Notes under the pieces: generated by a model
Seen by the model: the letters and a program-made list of their open reading frames with translations, nothing else
Databases searched by the model: none
What the model was told of the DNA's origin: nothing
In this document: in pieces, positions 1 to 9,631 of the stretch
Layout of the letters: every line of letters starts with the position of its first letter
Position numbering within the stretch: the stretch's first letter is position 1
Translations under genes and position numbers: made by a program
Source of the DNA: Corynebacterium jeikeium
Lineage (GTDB): Bacteria > Actinomycetota > Actinomycetes > Mycobacteriales > Mycobacteriaceae
Assembly (NCBI RefSeq): GCF_000738175.1
Contig: NZ_JFCH01000022.1
Span: 1 to 64,000 of the forward strand
Length of the DNA stretch: 64,000 nucleotides
Direction: 5' to 3'

Positions 1-1
1 C

Positions 2-841
2 TGCCTGATCGTCGCGGCGACCATCGACCACGTGATCGCCTGGCACTGGTGCAAACACGAAACCACCCGCGACTACCAACTGCTGCTTGAACGCATCGAA
101 GCCCCACTCATCGCCGTCATCGACGGCGGCCAAGGCGCATACAGCGCAATCAAAAAGTGCTGGCCGACTACGAAAATTCAACGCTGCCTCGTCCACGCCC
201 AACGCGTGGTCCGCCGCTACACCACCACCAACCCACGCACCGATGCCGGGCGCACCATCTACCGACTTGCGCTGAAACTGACCCGGATCACCACACTGGA
301 TGAAGCCGCCGCGTGGGGTGTGCAACTGCACGAGTTTTCAACGATCTACCGGGAATGGATGAACGAGAAAACCATGATCAAAGACCCCAAAACAGGTGCA
401 TGGACCCGCGTGTGGACCCACCACAACGTGCGCAAGGCCTACAACAGCCTCAACCATCTTTGGCGGTCCGAGATGCTGTTTGTCTACCTCAACCCGCCAG
501 CAGGAGTCCTTGCGCCCGAGCGGATCAAATCCACCACCAACAGCTTAGAAGGCGGCATCAACGCCCAGCTCAAACTGCTCGCCAGAACCCACCGCGGCAG
601 ATCAGGCGAACGACAACGCCGCATGCTGGATTGGTGGCTCTACTTAAAAACGGAACTGCCTGACGATCCAGTACGAATCGCCAGGCAGTCCGACTGGGGC
701 CAGGGCCAACTCGCCAAAGTATCCACCCTGACCCAAACCGAGAACCAAGCCGACCACGAAACAGGACGCCCAGCCCTCTACGACAACGCTATCGACACCG
801 ACTACACCCACTCAATCGGCATTCAAAAAGGCCAAATCTAA
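2..841 (+). CDS. IS1249-like (IS256-type DDE) transposase, 5'-truncated by window edge
   Basis: The frame is open from the first bases of the window, so this is the C-terminal ~279 residues of a longer transposase. It contains an acidic site in IDGGQGAY, the RCLVH segment typical of mutator/IS256-type enzymes, and NSLEGG, which should carry the catalytic Glu; the first catalytic Asp lies upstream of the window. The sequence resembles transposases of the corynebacterial IS1249 group. The visible part has no frameshift or internal stop. The element sits just beyond the terminator of the tRNA-Ala gene, a neutral spot outside the gyrA operon. Family assignment is from recall of the protein pattern and was not searched. 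Confidence 0.85.
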   Translation, partial: CLIVAATIDHVIAWHWCKHETTRDYQLLLERIEAPLIAVIDGGQGAYSAIKKCWPTTKIQRCLVHAQRVVRRYTTTNPRTDAGRTIYRLALKLTRITTLDEAAAWGVQLHEFSTIYREWMNEKTMIKDPKTGAWTRVWTHHNVRKAYNSLNHLWRSEMLFVYLNPPAGVLAPERIKSTTNSLEGGINAQLKLLARTHRGRSGERQRRMLDWWLYLKTELPDDPVRIARQSDWGQGQLAKVSTLTQTENQADHETGRPALYDNAIDTDYTHSIGIQKGQI

Positions 842-882
842 CCCCCGCGACACGCCGAGCCAGACACACATTTTGACCCTTA
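842..882. mobile_element. Probable right end of the IS1249-like element
   Basis: After the transposase stop there are about 40 bases ending in ACACATTTTGACCC, which looks like an IS terminal inverted repeat. The exact end cannot be fixed because the left end is outside the window, so neither the inverted repeat nor a target duplication can be verified. Confidence 0.45.
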
Positions 883-913
883 ACCCGCTGAGAGCAAGAA
901 GGAAAAGCCGAAC

Positions 914-960
914 AAGCAAAAATGAAGGCCTCCCCCGGTTTACTTTCCGGGAGGGCCTTC
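914..960 (-). terminator. Intrinsic terminator of the tRNA-Ala transcript
   Basis: A near-perfect hairpin (GAAGGCC... against ...GGGCCTTC, stem about 14 bp) is followed on the minus strand by a T-rich run (the complement of 916-923). It lies immediately 3' of tRNA-Ala and would end the DUF3566/tRNA transcription unit. Confidence 0.8.
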
Positions 961-974
961 ACCTTATTTAGTTG

Positions 975-1047
975 TGGAGCATAGGAGAATCGAACTCCTG
1001 ACCTTCTGCTTGCAAAGCAGATGCTCTACCAATTGAGCTAATGCCCC
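975..1047 (-). tRNA. tRNA-Ala (anticodon TGC)
   Basis: On the minus strand the sequence begins GGGGCAT and closes with ATGCTCC plus discriminator A, giving a 7-bp acceptor stem with one G-T pair. The D arm (TAGCTCAATTGGTAGAGCA), the anticodon loop TTTGCAA with anticodon TGC, and the T arm GGTTCGATTC-like segment are all in place. CCA is not encoded. Pairing with tRNA-Ile downstream of gyrA is conserved in corynebacteria and mycobacteria. Confidence 0.96.
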
Positions 1048-1116
1048 TTGACTATCGAACCAAGCTTCCGAAACTATATCAGACGCTTTGATCTCTAGCG
1101 AAGAGTGTTCGATTGG

Positions 1117-1190
1117 TGGGCCTAGGAGGACTTGAACCTCCGACCTCTTCGTTATCAGCGAAGCGCTCTAACCGCCTGAGCTATAGGCCC
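1117..1190 (-). tRNA. tRNA-Ile (anticodon GAT)
   Basis: On the minus strand GGGCCTA pairs with TAGGCCC. The anticodon loop CTGATAA carries GAT, and the T loop TTCAAGT is intact. The gene is 74 nt without an encoded CCA. It lies 69 bases upstream of tRNA-Ala in the same direction and 104 bases after the DUF3566 gene, as expected for the gyrA-DUF3566-Ile-Ala arrangement. Confidence 0.96.
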
Positions 1191-1294
1191 TCGAACGAGT
1201 AGAAACATTACCCACCAATCCAGCCAATCACCAAATCGCCTGGTCAGTAGCGGTTTTTATAGCTGGAAAGTGGGCGTCAAAAAGAACCAAAGAG

Positions 1295-1933
1295 CTAGCG
1301 ATCCAGCTGGATGCGCAGACCGCCGAGAATGCTCGACGAGGCGTTGTAGATCAGCGCGGCGACGGGCGCCAGAAGAGTGAAGAGCACGACCTCGAAAAGA
1401 CCAATGGCCACAACAGCACCGAAGTACATGCCGGCGGACATGCCAGAGGAATCCGTCAGGTCACCGATCAGCGAATCCAGACGGTCCCACGTGCCCGCAG
1501 CGCCGAGAACGATGTAGATCAACGCCATAGCCACAAACCACACCGCAAACAGCGCCAGGTTGAAGATGAGCGCCATCTTCAGGGCACTGATCGGCTCGAT
1601 GTACGTGATCGTGCGCTGCACGCCCCGCTTGGCCGGGTTGCCGGGCTTGCTGGGCTTGTTGTCGCGCTGGGCGGACTGAGCGGGCTGGGCAGGCTGGGTA
1701 GCCGCGTTGGTCTCTGGCGCTTTCTGGTCGGCGTTCACGGTAGCCTTCTGCCCGGCCTCCTCGGCGGCCTTATCACCAGTTTTCACGGTGGTCTGGTTCT
1801 TCGCGGCAGCCTGATCCTGCACCGGCGCCTTGGCCTGCTCCGCCGGAGCGTTCTTAGCGTTCTCCGCCGTTGCCTTCGCGTTTTTGGCCTTCTTCGCGTT
1901 CTTCGCGTTCGGCGGGGGCGTTTTGTGCGTCAT
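1295..1933 (-). CDS. DUF3566 transmembrane protein (Rv0007-like)
   Basis: A 212-residue protein. The first ~105 residues are low-complexity, rich in Ala, Lys, Asn and Gln, and probably disordered in the cytoplasm. A DUF3566-type domain follows from about TITYIEPISALKMALIF onward, with two hydrophobic segments (about 118-145 and 170-200). In actinobacteria this family sits directly downstream of gyrA and has no assigned biochemical function; an envelope or division-associated role is suspected. The start is ATG at 1931-1933. The 156-base gap to gyrA contains degenerate ~10-bp repeats (about 1941-1995) and a hairpin, so it may be cotranscribed with gyrA or have its own promoter. Confidence 0.8.
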   Translation of the reverse strand: MTHKTPPPNAKNAKKAKNAKATAENAKNAPAEQAKAPVQDQAAAKNQTTVKTGDKAAEEAGQKATVNADQKAPETNAATQPAQPAQSAQRDNKPSKPGNPAKRGVQRTITYIEPISALKMALIFNLALFAVWFVAMALIYIVLGAAGTWDRLDSLIGDLTDSSGMSAGMYFGAVVAIGLFEVVLFTLLAPVAALIYNASSSILGGLRIQLDR

Positions 1934-1999
1934 CGCATCTCCGTACTTGTTCGTACTCTTCAGTACTCGTTCGTGCTCGGTTGTGCTCTTTTGTGCCTT

Positions 2000-2042
2000 T
2001 ACGACAGTAGCCTAGCGGTATCGACCGCCAGGCTACTTCGGT
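2000..2042. repeat. Hairpin between gyrA and the DUF3566 gene
   Basis: GTAGCCTAGCGGT and ACCGCCAGGCTAC face each other around a 4-base loop, giving a 13-bp stem with one mismatch. No T-tract follows on the minus strand, so it is more likely an RNA processing or stability element, or a weak terminator, than a full stop. Confidence 0.5.
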
Positions 2043-2089
2043 TCAAGGCTTATCCTGCAGGCCTACCCGGGCTGCCCCGGTTGCTCGGA

Positions 2090-4603
2090 CTACTCGGATT
2101 CCGTCTCCGCCTTCGCGGTGGCCTCAGCAGACTCCTCTGCTTCTTCCTCCACGTTGCGGTCCACGGCAACCAACTCGTTGCCCTTGGCCAGGTCCACCAG
2201 GCGCACGCCCATGGTTGCGCGACCGCTGTGGCGGATCTGGCTGACCTCAGTGCGAATCACGCCGCCGTTGGAGGTCATAGCCAGGATTTCGTCATCATCG
2301 TTGACCGTCAGCGCACCGATCAGCTTGCCGCGCTTCTTGTCATACTTAAACGCAACCACGCCCAGGCCGCCACGGCCCTTCGTCGGGTATTCCTCCATCG
2401 GCGTGCGCTTGCCGTAGCCGCCAGAGGTAGCCACGAACAGTGAAGAATCCTCAGCCACGACCGTCAGCGCCAGCAGCTGGTCCTCCTCGCGGAAGCGCAT
2501 GCCCTTCACACCGGCGGTAGCGCGGCCCATCGGGCGCAGCGTCTCATCGTCAGCGGTGAAGCGCATGGCCTGGCCTTCTTCGGAAACCAGCAGCAGATCG
2601 TCCTCGGCGGTGCACAGCTGCGCACCAACCAGGCGATCGCCCTCGTTCAAGTTGATGGCAATCAGGCCGCCAGAACGGGCAGTGTCGTAGTCCGTCAGGC
2701 GGGACTTCTTCACCCGGCCATGTGCGGTAGCCAACACCAGGTACGGGGCATCCTCGTAGGACTGGATCTGGATAACCTGGGCGATCTGCTCGCCCGGCTG
2801 GAACTCCAGCAGGTTAGCCACGTGCTGGCCGCGAGCCGTACGGGTGGCCTCCGGCAGCTCGAAGGCGCGCAGGCGGTACACGCGGCCGAAGTTGGTGAAG
2901 AAAAGGATCGTGTCGTGCGTCGAGCAAACGAAGAAGTGGCGTACCACGTCGTCCTGCTTCAACTCGGCACCGCGCACGCCCTTGCCGCCGCGACGCTGGC
3001 TACGGTAGCTATCCACCTTCGTGCGCTTCGCGTAGCCGGTGGACGTGATGGTCACAACCACGTTCTCGCGGGCAATCAGGTCTTCCTCGGACACGTCGCC
3101 GGAAGCGGCGATGATCTGCGTGCGGCGCTCGTCGCCGTACTTATCCACGATCTCGGCCAGCTCGGTACGGACGATGTCGCGCTGGCGCTGTGGGGATTCC
3201 AGGATCGCCTTCAGGTCGGCGATGGTCTCCTCCAGCTCCGCCAACTCGTCGATAATCTTCTGGCGCTCCATCGCGGCCAGGCGGCGTAGCTGCATAGCCA
3301 GAATGTGGTCGGCCTGCACCTCGTCGACATCCAGCAGGTCGATCAGGCCGGTGCGGGCCTCGTCCACCGTCGGGGAGCGACGGATCAGGGCGATGACCTC
3401 GTCCAGCATGTCCAGAGCCTTCACCAGGCCACGCAGGATGTGGGCGCGCTTCTCGGCCTCGTCTAGGCGGAACTGGGTGCGGCGCACGATCACGTCGATC
3501 TGGTGGTCCACGTAGTGGCGCAGCATCTGGTCCAGGCGCAGGGTACGCGGCACGCCGTCCACGATGGACAGCATGTTGGAGCCGAAGCTGGTCTGCAGCT
3601 GGGAGTGCTTGTACAGGTTGTTCAGCACCACGCGCGGCACAGCGTCGCGCTTCAGAGTGATGACGATGCGCATGCCCACGCGGTCGGAGGACTCATCGTC
3701 AATCTTGGAGATGCCGGCGATCTTGCCGTCGCGGATTTGCTCCGCGATCGAGGCCACCAGGTTGTCCGGGTTCACCTGGTAGGGCAGCTCGGTGATGATG
3801 ATGACCTGGCGGTTGCCCTCTTCCTCGATGCTGGTCACGCCACGCATGCGGATGGAGCCACGGCCGGTGCGGTAGGTGTCCTGGATACCCTTGTCGCCGA
3901 CGATCAGCCCAGCGGTCGGGAAGTCCGGTCCCTTCACCCGCTCCATGCAGGCCTCCAGCGCGTCGGCCTCCTCTGCGTCCGGGTTGTCGAGCAGCCAGTA
4001 AATGGCTTCCGCCAGCTCGTTCAGGTTGTGCGGCGGGATGTTCGTGGCCATGCCCACGGCAATGCCGCCGGAGCCGTTCATCAGCAGGTTCGGCACGCGG
4101 GACGGCAGCACTGTCGGCTCGGTGGTCTTGCCGTCGTAGTTGGGCTGGAACTCGACGGTGTTCTCGCGGATGTCGCGCACCATCTCCATCGCCAGGGGCG
4201 TCATGCGGCACTCGGTGTAACGCATGGCGGCCGCGCCGTCGTTACCGCGGGAACCGAAGTTGCCCTGGCCGTCGACCAGCGGATAGCGCATAGACCACGG
4301 CTGGGCCAGGCGCACGAGGGTATCGTAGATCGCGATATCGCCGTGCGGGTGGTAGTTACCCATCGTGTCAGCGACGGGCTTTGCGGACTTCACGTAGCTG
4401 CGCTCGGGGCGGTAGCCGTTGTCGAACATCGCGTAGAGGATGCGTCGGTGCACGGGCTTCAGACCGTCACGGACTTCGGGCAGGGCGCGTCCGACGATCA
4501 CGCTCATGGCGTAATCGATGTAGCTGGACTTCATTTCCTCCTGCAGATCGATCGGTGTGACTCGATCAAAGAGGTTGTCGCTACCGTTGTTGTCGTCGCT
4601 CAC
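2090..4603 (-). CDS. gyrA: DNA gyrase subunit A
   Basis: 837 residues, the normal GyrA length. GyrA cuts and rejoins DNA in the A2B2 gyrase that introduces negative supercoils ahead of replication. The catalytic tyrosine is Tyr129 in AAMRYTE. The C-terminal half carries the repeated beta-pinwheel blades, including a GyrA-box-like QRRGGKG, and ends in an acidic E/A-rich tail. The start is GTG at 4601-4603 with an AAAGG element upstream. In the quinolone-resistance region the sequence is [10 protein letters not shown]: residue 90, equivalent to E. coli Ser83, is Ile (codon ATC, 4334-4336), while Asp94 (E. coli Asp87) is kept. gyrA is separated from gyrB by the phosphoesterase, Efe, surface-protein and hydrolase genes. 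Confidence 0.98.
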   Translation of the reverse strand: MSDDNNGSDNLFDRVTPIDLQEEMKSSYIDYAMSVIVGRALPEVRDGLKPVHRRILYAMFDNGYRPERSYVKSAKPVADTMGNYHPHGDIAIYDTLVRLAQPWSMRYPLVDGQGNFGSRGNDGAAAMRYTECRMTPLAMEMVRDIRENTVEFQPNYDGKTTEPTVLPSRVPNLLMNGSGGIAVGMATNIPPHNLNELAEAIYWLLDNPDAEEADALEACMERVKGPDFPTAGLIVGDKGIQDTYRTGRGSIRMRGVTSIEEEGNRQVIIITELPYQVNPDNLVASIAEQIRDGKIAGISKIDDESSDRVGMRIVITLKRDAVPRVVLNNLYKHSQLQTSFGSNMLSIVDGVPRTLRLDQMLRHYVDHQIDVIVRRTQFRLDEAEKRAHILRGLVKALDMLDEVIALIRRSPTVDEARTGLIDLLDVDEVQADHILAMQLRRLAAMERQKIIDELAELEETIADLKAILESPQRQRDIVRTELAEIVDKYGDERRTQIIAASGDVSEEDLIARENVVVTITSTGYAKRTKVDSYRSQRRGGKGVRGAELKQDDVVRHFFVCSTHDTILFFTNFGRVYRLRAFELPEATRTARGQHVANLLEFQPGEQIAQVIQIQSYEDAPYLVLATAHGRVKKSRLTDYDTARSGGLIAINLNEGDRLVGAQLCTAEDDLLLVSEEGQAMRFTADDETLRPMGRATAGVKGMRFREEDQLLALTVVAEDSSLFVATSGGYGKRTPMEEYPTKGRGGLGVVAFKYDKKRGKLIGALTVNDDDEILAMTSNGGVIRTEVSQIRHSGRATMGVRLVDLAKGNELVAVDRNVEEEAEESAEATAKAETESE

Positions 4604-4886
4604 TGTTTTGAGAAGCCTTTCTGTTTAGCCTTCAGACCTATCCATTCTACCCCCTTGTTGTGGGTTTCCTGCGCTTTGGAGGCTTTGTGACGCCACCTTT
4701 CCCGCCCCATTAAGTGAATTCGAGATGTTGCACAGGTAAATAACCGCTGAACTCATGCGGATGCGCCCTCTTCGCCCTGCGAGGTCACAGAACCAGGAGT
4801 TAGATCAGAAGTGTTCAAACACTGACCCTATTGCAGCCATAGCCGACTAGTGGCTATGACCGCTATCGCAAGAGGAAGCCCAAAAA
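4604..4886. promoter_or_regulatory. Divergent gyrA / phosphoesterase promoter region
   Basis: This 283-base spacer drives gyrA leftward and the phosphoesterase gene rightward. It contains one copy of the over-represented TGACGCC motif (4688-4694), a short inverted repeat AGTGTTCAAACACT (about 4808-4821) and a second inverted repeat, ATAGCC to GGCTAT (about 4838-4857), in the leader of the rightward gene. These are candidate operators only. No clear DtxR-type iron box is visible. Confidence 0.4.
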
Positions 4887-6833
4887 ATGAACTCTCCCAA
4901 GCCCTTTACCGCCCTGCGCAAAGTAGCGTCGATGGCCGCCTCCAGTGCCCTGCTGGTCGCCGCAGCCACCGGCGGCATGGGTGTTGCCGCCGCCGACGAT
5001 GCTCAGGCCAAGCCGAAGACTCCCATCGAGCACGTCGTCGTCATCTACAGCGAGAACATCTCCTTCGACCACTACTTCGCCACCTACCCCAAGGCCGCGA
5101 ACAAGGACGGCGAGAAGCTGCAGTCCAACGACCAGGATGCGCCGAAGTTTAAGGCAAAGAAGGGCACCCCGAAGGTCAACAACCTGGCTAGCGAGGATCT
5201 GCTGGGTAAGAACAACCCCAACTCCGTCAAGCCTTTCCGCCTGGGCCCGGACCAGGCCGTCACCGTAGACCAGAACCACGAGTACTCCGCGCTGCAGGAG
5301 GCTTTTAACGGCGGCAAGATGGACAAGTTCCCGGAGACTGTCTCCACCGACGTGGATAAGGAAAACGAGGGTCTGTACGCCCGCCCGGGTATGACCATGG
5401 GCTACTACGACGGCAACACCGTCACGGGTCTGTGGAACTACGCGCAGCATTACGCCATGAACGACAACAGCTACTCCACCATCTTCGGCCCGTCGACCCC
5501 CGGCGCGCTGAACCTGGTGGGAGCTACCGTCGCCGGCGCCACCATCCACGATCCGTCGAACGGCGAGCAGGTGAAGATCACACCGGGTGAGTCCGACGAG
5601 TTCGCCGGAGTATCCAAGGACGGCAAGACCGTCACCGTCGTGGGCGACCCGGATCCGCTGTACGACGACTGCTCCAACAGCTCCTCCTCCAAGACCGACG
5701 AGGTGGCTGCGCTACACAACAAGAACATCGGCGACCAGCTGAATGAGAAAGACATCACCTGGGGCTGGTTCCAGGGCGGCTTCCGCCCGACGGAGAAGGC
5801 TACGGACGATGCCCGCGCTCGTTGCGGTGCCACGCACAAGACCCTGACCGGCCAGGAGAAGACGGACTACAACCCGCACCACCAGCCTTTCCAATACTTC
5901 GCATCCACCGCCAACCCACACCACCTGGAGCCCAGCAGCCCGGACATGATCGGCAAGTCCGACCAGGCCAACCACCAGTACGACCTGCAGGATTTCGATA
6001 CCGCCCTGGAGAACAACAACCTTCCGGCCGTGAGCTACCTGAAGGCCTCCAACTACCAGGACGGCCACGCGGGCTACTCCAACCCGCTGGACGAGCAGGC
6101 CTTCATGACCCACTACATCAACGAGATCCAGAACTCTGATCAGTGGGGTTCCACCGCCATCGTCATCGCCTACGACGATTCCGACGGCTGGTACGACCAC
6201 CGTGCCCCGAAGGTTCTGAATGGCTCCAACGACACGACCAAGCTGGAGGAAACCGGTAAGCCGATCGATTCCAAGATCTGCACCGACGCTGCCAAGAAGG
6301 TCGGCGTGGCCGATGACGAGGACGGCCAGTGCGGCCCGGGCACCCGCCAGCCCATGCTGGTTATTTCGCCGTACTCCAAGGTCAACCACGTGGATAACAC
6401 CTACACCGAGCAGACCTCGGTGACGAAGTTCATCCAGGACAACTGGGAGCTGGGCCGCCTCGGCGAGCACAGCTTCGATAACCGCGCGGGCAAGCTGGAC
6501 AACATGTTCGACTTCGACAACGCCAGCGCGGAGAAGCTGTTCCTCAACGAGACCGACGGCACCGTGGCCAAGGACTACGACTCCATCGAGCGGGTGGATG
6601 ACAGCGACCGCGCGGGCGAGAAGCTGAAGGACGTCGCCGAGGGCATGAACGACCCGAAGGTCACGGAGAAGGACGTGCAGAACGTCGCAGCCTCTAACGG
6701 CAAGAACAACGCAGCCGGCGAGTCCGACGACTCCAACCACCTGGGCGCCTGGCTGGGCATGGGCGCGGTGGCCGTAATCGTGTTGGGCTTCCTCACCTGG
6801 ATCTCCAACCGCAAGGGCGGATCCGAGAGCTAG
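4887..6833 (+). CDS. Secreted, membrane-anchored phosphoesterase (phospholipase C / acid phosphatase family)
   Basis: 648 residues of the bacterial phospholipase C-type phosphoesterase family, which cleaves phosphodiester or phosphomonoester bonds outside the cell. The signal peptide spans about 1-38 and ends near VAAADDAQA. The family motif ENISFDHYFATYP follows at once, and DDSDGWYDHR later supplies metal-binding Asp and His residues. The C-terminus has a transmembrane helix (GAWLGMGAVAVIVLGFLTWI) and a short basic tail, so the enzyme is probably tethered to the membrane facing outward. The start ATG has a GAGGA-like site 8-12 bases upstream. It lies 40 bases before efeO and may be cotranscribed. 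The substrate (phospholipid, phosphate ester or cell-wall phosphate) cannot be read from the sequence. Confidence 0.85.
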   Translation: MNSPKPFTALRKVASMAASSALLVAAATGGMGVAAADDAQAKPKTPIEHVVVIYSENISFDHYFATYPKAANKDGEKLQSNDQDAPKFKAKKGTPKVNNLASEDLLGKNNPNSVKPFRLGPDQAVTVDQNHEYSALQEAFNGGKMDKFPETVSTDVDKENEGLYARPGMTMGYYDGNTVTGLWNYAQHYAMNDNSYSTIFGPSTPGALNLVGATVAGATIHDPSNGEQVKITPGESDEFAGVSKDGKTVTVVGDPDPLYDDCSNSSSSKTDEVAALHNKNIGDQLNEKDITWGWFQGGFRPTEKATDDARARCGATHKTLTGQEKTDYNPHHQPFQYFASTANPHHLEPSSPDMIGKSDQANHQYDLQDFDTALENNNLPAVSYLKASNYQDGHAGYSNPLDEQAFMTHYINEIQNSDQWGSTAIVIAYDDSDGWYDHRAPKVLNGSNDTTKLEETGKPIDSKICTDAAKKVGVADDEDGQCGPGTRQPMLVISPYSKVNHVDNTYTEQTSVTKFIQDNWELGRLGEHSFDNRAGKLDNMFDFDNASAEKLFLNETDGTVAKDYDSIERVDDSDRAGEKLKDVAEGMNDPKVTEKDVQNVAASNGKNNAAGESDDSNHLGAWLGMGAVAVIVLGFLTWISNRKGGSES

Positions 6834-6873
6834 AACTAATAGGCGCCATTATTAGCCACCATCGGTACCAGCC

Positions 6874-8133
6874 ATGACCTCCCCTGAATCATCGGATCAA
6901 CCCCGCCCGCGGCGGCAGCCCGCCCGGGTTGTCGCAGCCCTCGCCGTGGCCTCTGTCTCGGCGAGCGCATTGCTGCTATCCGGCTGCTCTAGCGAGAATA
7001 GCGACAACGGCACTGGCGGCAACGGCACAAACGCTGCCGATGGTTCCGGCGATACCGACGTTTACGCTGACGCCGACATTCACATCAAGAGCCGCCGCGC
7101 CTGCCCCTCCCCCGGCGATCTGCGCGGCGACCTCAACCACATCCGAGTGACCAACACCGCGGACGCCTCCACCACGGTTTACGTCGCCGACCAGGAGGGT
7201 TTCGCCTACCAGACTCTAGAGCGCGTCGGCAGTTCCGCCACCCGCTCCTGGTCCGTGAAGCTGACCGACGGCACATACCACCTGACCTGCGTCTTCCAGG
7301 GTAAAAAGGCGATCTCTAGCGACGAGTTTAAGGTCACCGATTCTTCTCTTCGTGACGCCCCCAGGATGAAACCGATCACGGACAAAGAGGTCACGGACGT
7401 ATCCATCGCTCACGCGCGTGCACAAAAACCCCAGGTGCGCGAGTGGGTTTCCAAGGACGATGCGCTGTTGCGTGCCGTGCGTTCCGGCGACCGCACAGCT
7501 GCCAAAGAAGCCTGGAAGACGGCTTACTTGGCCTACCGCAGGCTAGATGATTCGAACCACGAGTGGCCGGGGCCGGTGGATGAAATCGCGGACTTCGGTA
7601 CCAGTTCGAAGGCCAACGGCAATCAGGCCAAGGATCTTTCGGGCTACCACCGGCTGGAGTGGGGACTGTGGCACGGCGAGTCCATGGGCGATCTGCTCGA
7701 CCCAGCCGAGAATCTGAACGAAAATGTCCACGAAGTGGCGGACGGCATCGAGCATTTTGCGATCTTCGCACCCAATTATGGCCTGCGAACACACGAGGTC
7801 ACCGAGGAGGTCGAGCGCTTCGACCTCAAGAGCCATAACGACTTCGGCGCCCACATCACGGGCAGCGCGGTGCGGGCCGCACTCTACTCCACCCGCTCTA
7901 CCCTCGATCCTCTGCGCGACCTGGTGGAAGACCGCGGGGCGGATCTGCGCGAACTCGACAAGCAGCTGGATCGAACGGACGCGGTAGCCAAGAAAATGGC
8001 GGCTAAATACGACGGTAAAAAGCCCTTCACCGCGTGGGAACAGGCCGATCAGCGAGAGCTGGGAGCGGCCATTGGGAAGCTGAACGAGCTGCTTGCCCCG
8101 CTGGCGACGATGACTGTGATCAGGAGGATGTAG
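6874..8133 (+). CDS. efeO: EfeO-type iron-binding lipoprotein (cupredoxin + M75 imelysin domains)
   Basis: 419 residues. A lipoprotein signal peptide has the lipobox LLSGC, so the mature protein should be anchored in the outer leaflet of the plasma membrane. An N-terminal cupredoxin-like domain (about 60-155) precedes an M75 imelysin domain (about 175-415) with the metal-ligand motif GYHRLEWGLWHGE. EfeO proteins collect iron and pass it to the EfeU permease. efeB follows with a one-base overlap (TAGTG), so the two are translationally coupled. No efeU permease gene is present on either side; the preceding gene is the phosphoesterase. Confidence 0.9.
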   Translation: MTSPESSDQPRPRRQPARVVAALAVASVSASALLLSGCSSENSDNGTGGNGTNAADGSGDTDVYADADIHIKSRRACPSPGDLRGDLNHIRVTNTADASTTVYVADQEGFAYQTLERVGSSATRSWSVKLTDGTYHLTCVFQGKKAISSDEFKVTDSSLRDAPRMKPITDKEVTDVSIAHARAQKPQVREWVSKDDALLRAVRSGDRTAAKEAWKTAYLAYRRLDDSNHEWPGPVDEIADFGTSSKANGNQAKDLSGYHRLEWGLWHGESMGDLLDPAENLNENVHEVADGIEHFAIFAPNYGLRTHEVTEEVERFDLKSHNDFGAHITGSAVRAALYSTRSTLDPLRDLVEDRGADLRELDKQLDRTDAVAKKMAAKYDGKKPFTAWEQADQRELGAAIGKLNELLAPLATMTVIRRM

Positions 8134-9431
8134 TGAACTGTCCTTTTCATTCCCGTGCCACCACAGACGACCACGGCGAGCAGGAGAACCGCCCCGGAGG
8201 CGCCCGGGTTTCGAGGCGCACCATGCTCGGCGGAATGCTGGGGCTGGCTGGAGCGGGTGGCGTCACTACCCTTGCAAAAACCGGCGCCACCGCCGAAGAA
8301 AACGACGGCAGCGACGAGCTACCCGACTATCCATTTGAGGGCAAACACCAGCAGGGCGTGATTACGCCACCGCAAAAAGAACTGATCATCTGCGGTTTGG
8401 ACGTGCTGGTTAAAAAGCGCGAGGAGCTAAAGGAGTTGCTGCAGACAATCACCGAACGGGCGCGCGTGCTGACCACCGGGGGTCCGGCGGCACCCGATGG
8501 GATTGCGTATCCGGCGACGGATTCCGGGGAGCTGGGCGAGGACGTGCCGGTGGACGGGCTGACGATCACGCTAGGGGCGGGCGCAACGCTGTTCGACGAT
8601 CGCTTCGGGTTGAAGGCTAAGAAGCCAAAGCACCTCAAGACCATGAAGGCCTTCGCGGATGATTCGCTGGATCCCGCGCAGTGCCATGGCGACCTGGCGC
8701 TGCAGATCTGCGCGCACAACCGGGATACGGCGATGCACGCTCTGCGCGATATTCTGCGGCACACGCGCGGGGCGATGGCGGTGCGGTGGCGCCAATCCGG
8801 TTACCAGAACCCGCCCCGGCCGAGTGGCACACAGCGCAACCACCTGGGATTTAAGGATGGAATCGTTAATCCCACGCCCGAGCAGCACGACGAGCTGGTG
8901 TGGGCCGGTGGCGACGAGCCGAAGTGGGCAGCGGGCGGTAGCTATATGGCCGTGCGGCTGATCGTAATGCTGACGGAGTTCTGGGATCGCATCTCTATCG
9001 CGGAGCAGGAGCAGATCTTTGGCCGCGAACGCTTCAGCGGCGGGCCGCTTTCCGGCGGCGACGAGTGGGAGGCGCCGGACTATCTGGATGACCCCACAGG
9101 GGATGTGATTCCGGTGGATGCGCACATCCGCTTGGCGAACCCGCGGACCGAGGAAACGGCGGACCAGTTGATGCTGCGGCGCGCCTATAACTACGACAAT
9201 GGTGTGCTGGACAACGGCACCTTGGACGTGGGTTTGGTGTTCGTGTGCTTCCAGCAGGATCTGCAGCGACAGTTTATTACCGTGCAGAAGCGGCTAGAGG
9301 GCGAGCCGCTGGCTGACTACATCAGGCCGTACGGCGGTGGGTATTTCTACGTATTTCCCGGGGTGTCCGGGAAAGATGACTTCCTGGGTAAGGGACTTTT
9401 CGTTCCCCCATACGTGGGTAGATCAAAGTGA
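8133..9431 (+). CDS. efeB: EfeB / dye-decolourising haem peroxidase, Tat-exported
   Basis: The likely start is GTG at 8133, five bases after a perfect AGGAGG (8122-8127) and overlapping the efeO stop by one base, giving 432 residues. An earlier in-frame ATG at 8034 lies deep inside efeO and is rejected. A twin-arginine signal is present (SRRTMLGGMLGLAGAGG). Dyp-peroxidase hallmarks are LGFKDGIVNP with the catalytic Asp, the probable proximal haem His in DAHIRLANP, and GGSYMAVRLIVMLTEFWD. EfeB oxidises ferrous iron or releases iron from haem at the outer face of the membrane and works with EfeO. Confidence 0.93.
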   Translation: MNCPFHSRATTDDHGEQENRPGGARVSRRTMLGGMLGLAGAGGVTTLAKTGATAEENDGSDELPDYPFEGKHQQGVITPPQKELIICGLDVLVKKREELKELLQTITERARVLTTGGPAAPDGIAYPATDSGELGEDVPVDGLTITLGAGATLFDDRFGLKAKKPKHLKTMKAFADDSLDPAQCHGDLALQICAHNRDTAMHALRDILRHTRGAMAVRWRQSGYQNPPRPSGTQRNHLGFKDGIVNPTPEQHDELVWAGGDEPKWAAGGSYMAVRLIVMLTEFWDRISIAEQEQIFGRERFSGGPLSGGDEWEAPDYLDDPTGDVIPVDAHIRLANPRTEETADQLMLRRAYNYDNGVLDNGTLDVGLVFVCFQQDLQRQFITVQKRLEGEPLADYIRPYGGGYFYVFPGVSGKDDFLGKGLFVPPYVGRSK

Positions 9432-9631
9432 CTGGTGTGAAAAGCTGCGTATATGTGCAATCTCGCGCTGACCAGTCAATTTAAAGAATCTACTTGAAGA
9501 AACCGTCTGATCAGGGGTTTTTGTAATTTCTAGCACTGAAAAATCCCAGGGCGAAAGTTACTTTAAAAATGTCCGACGTTTCACCCAGAAGCCAAACGGT
9601 TTGGCTACACACGCAAACACAGGAGAAAGAC
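9432..9631 (+). promoter_or_regulatory. Promoter/leader of the surface-protein gene
   Basis: The 200-base gap holds an AT-rich stretch around 9550-9570 (TTACTTTAAAAAT), a plausible promoter region, and an inverted repeat AGCCAAAC-G-GTTTGGCT at 9590-9606 just before the ribosome-binding site AGGAG (9621-9625). The hairpin may affect translation or mRNA stability. Confidence 0.4.

Noticed and set aside
8034-8132. Upstream start for efeB
   Set aside because: It lies inside efeO without a ribosome-binding site, whereas GTG 8133 follows a perfect AGGAGG and leads to the Tat signal.
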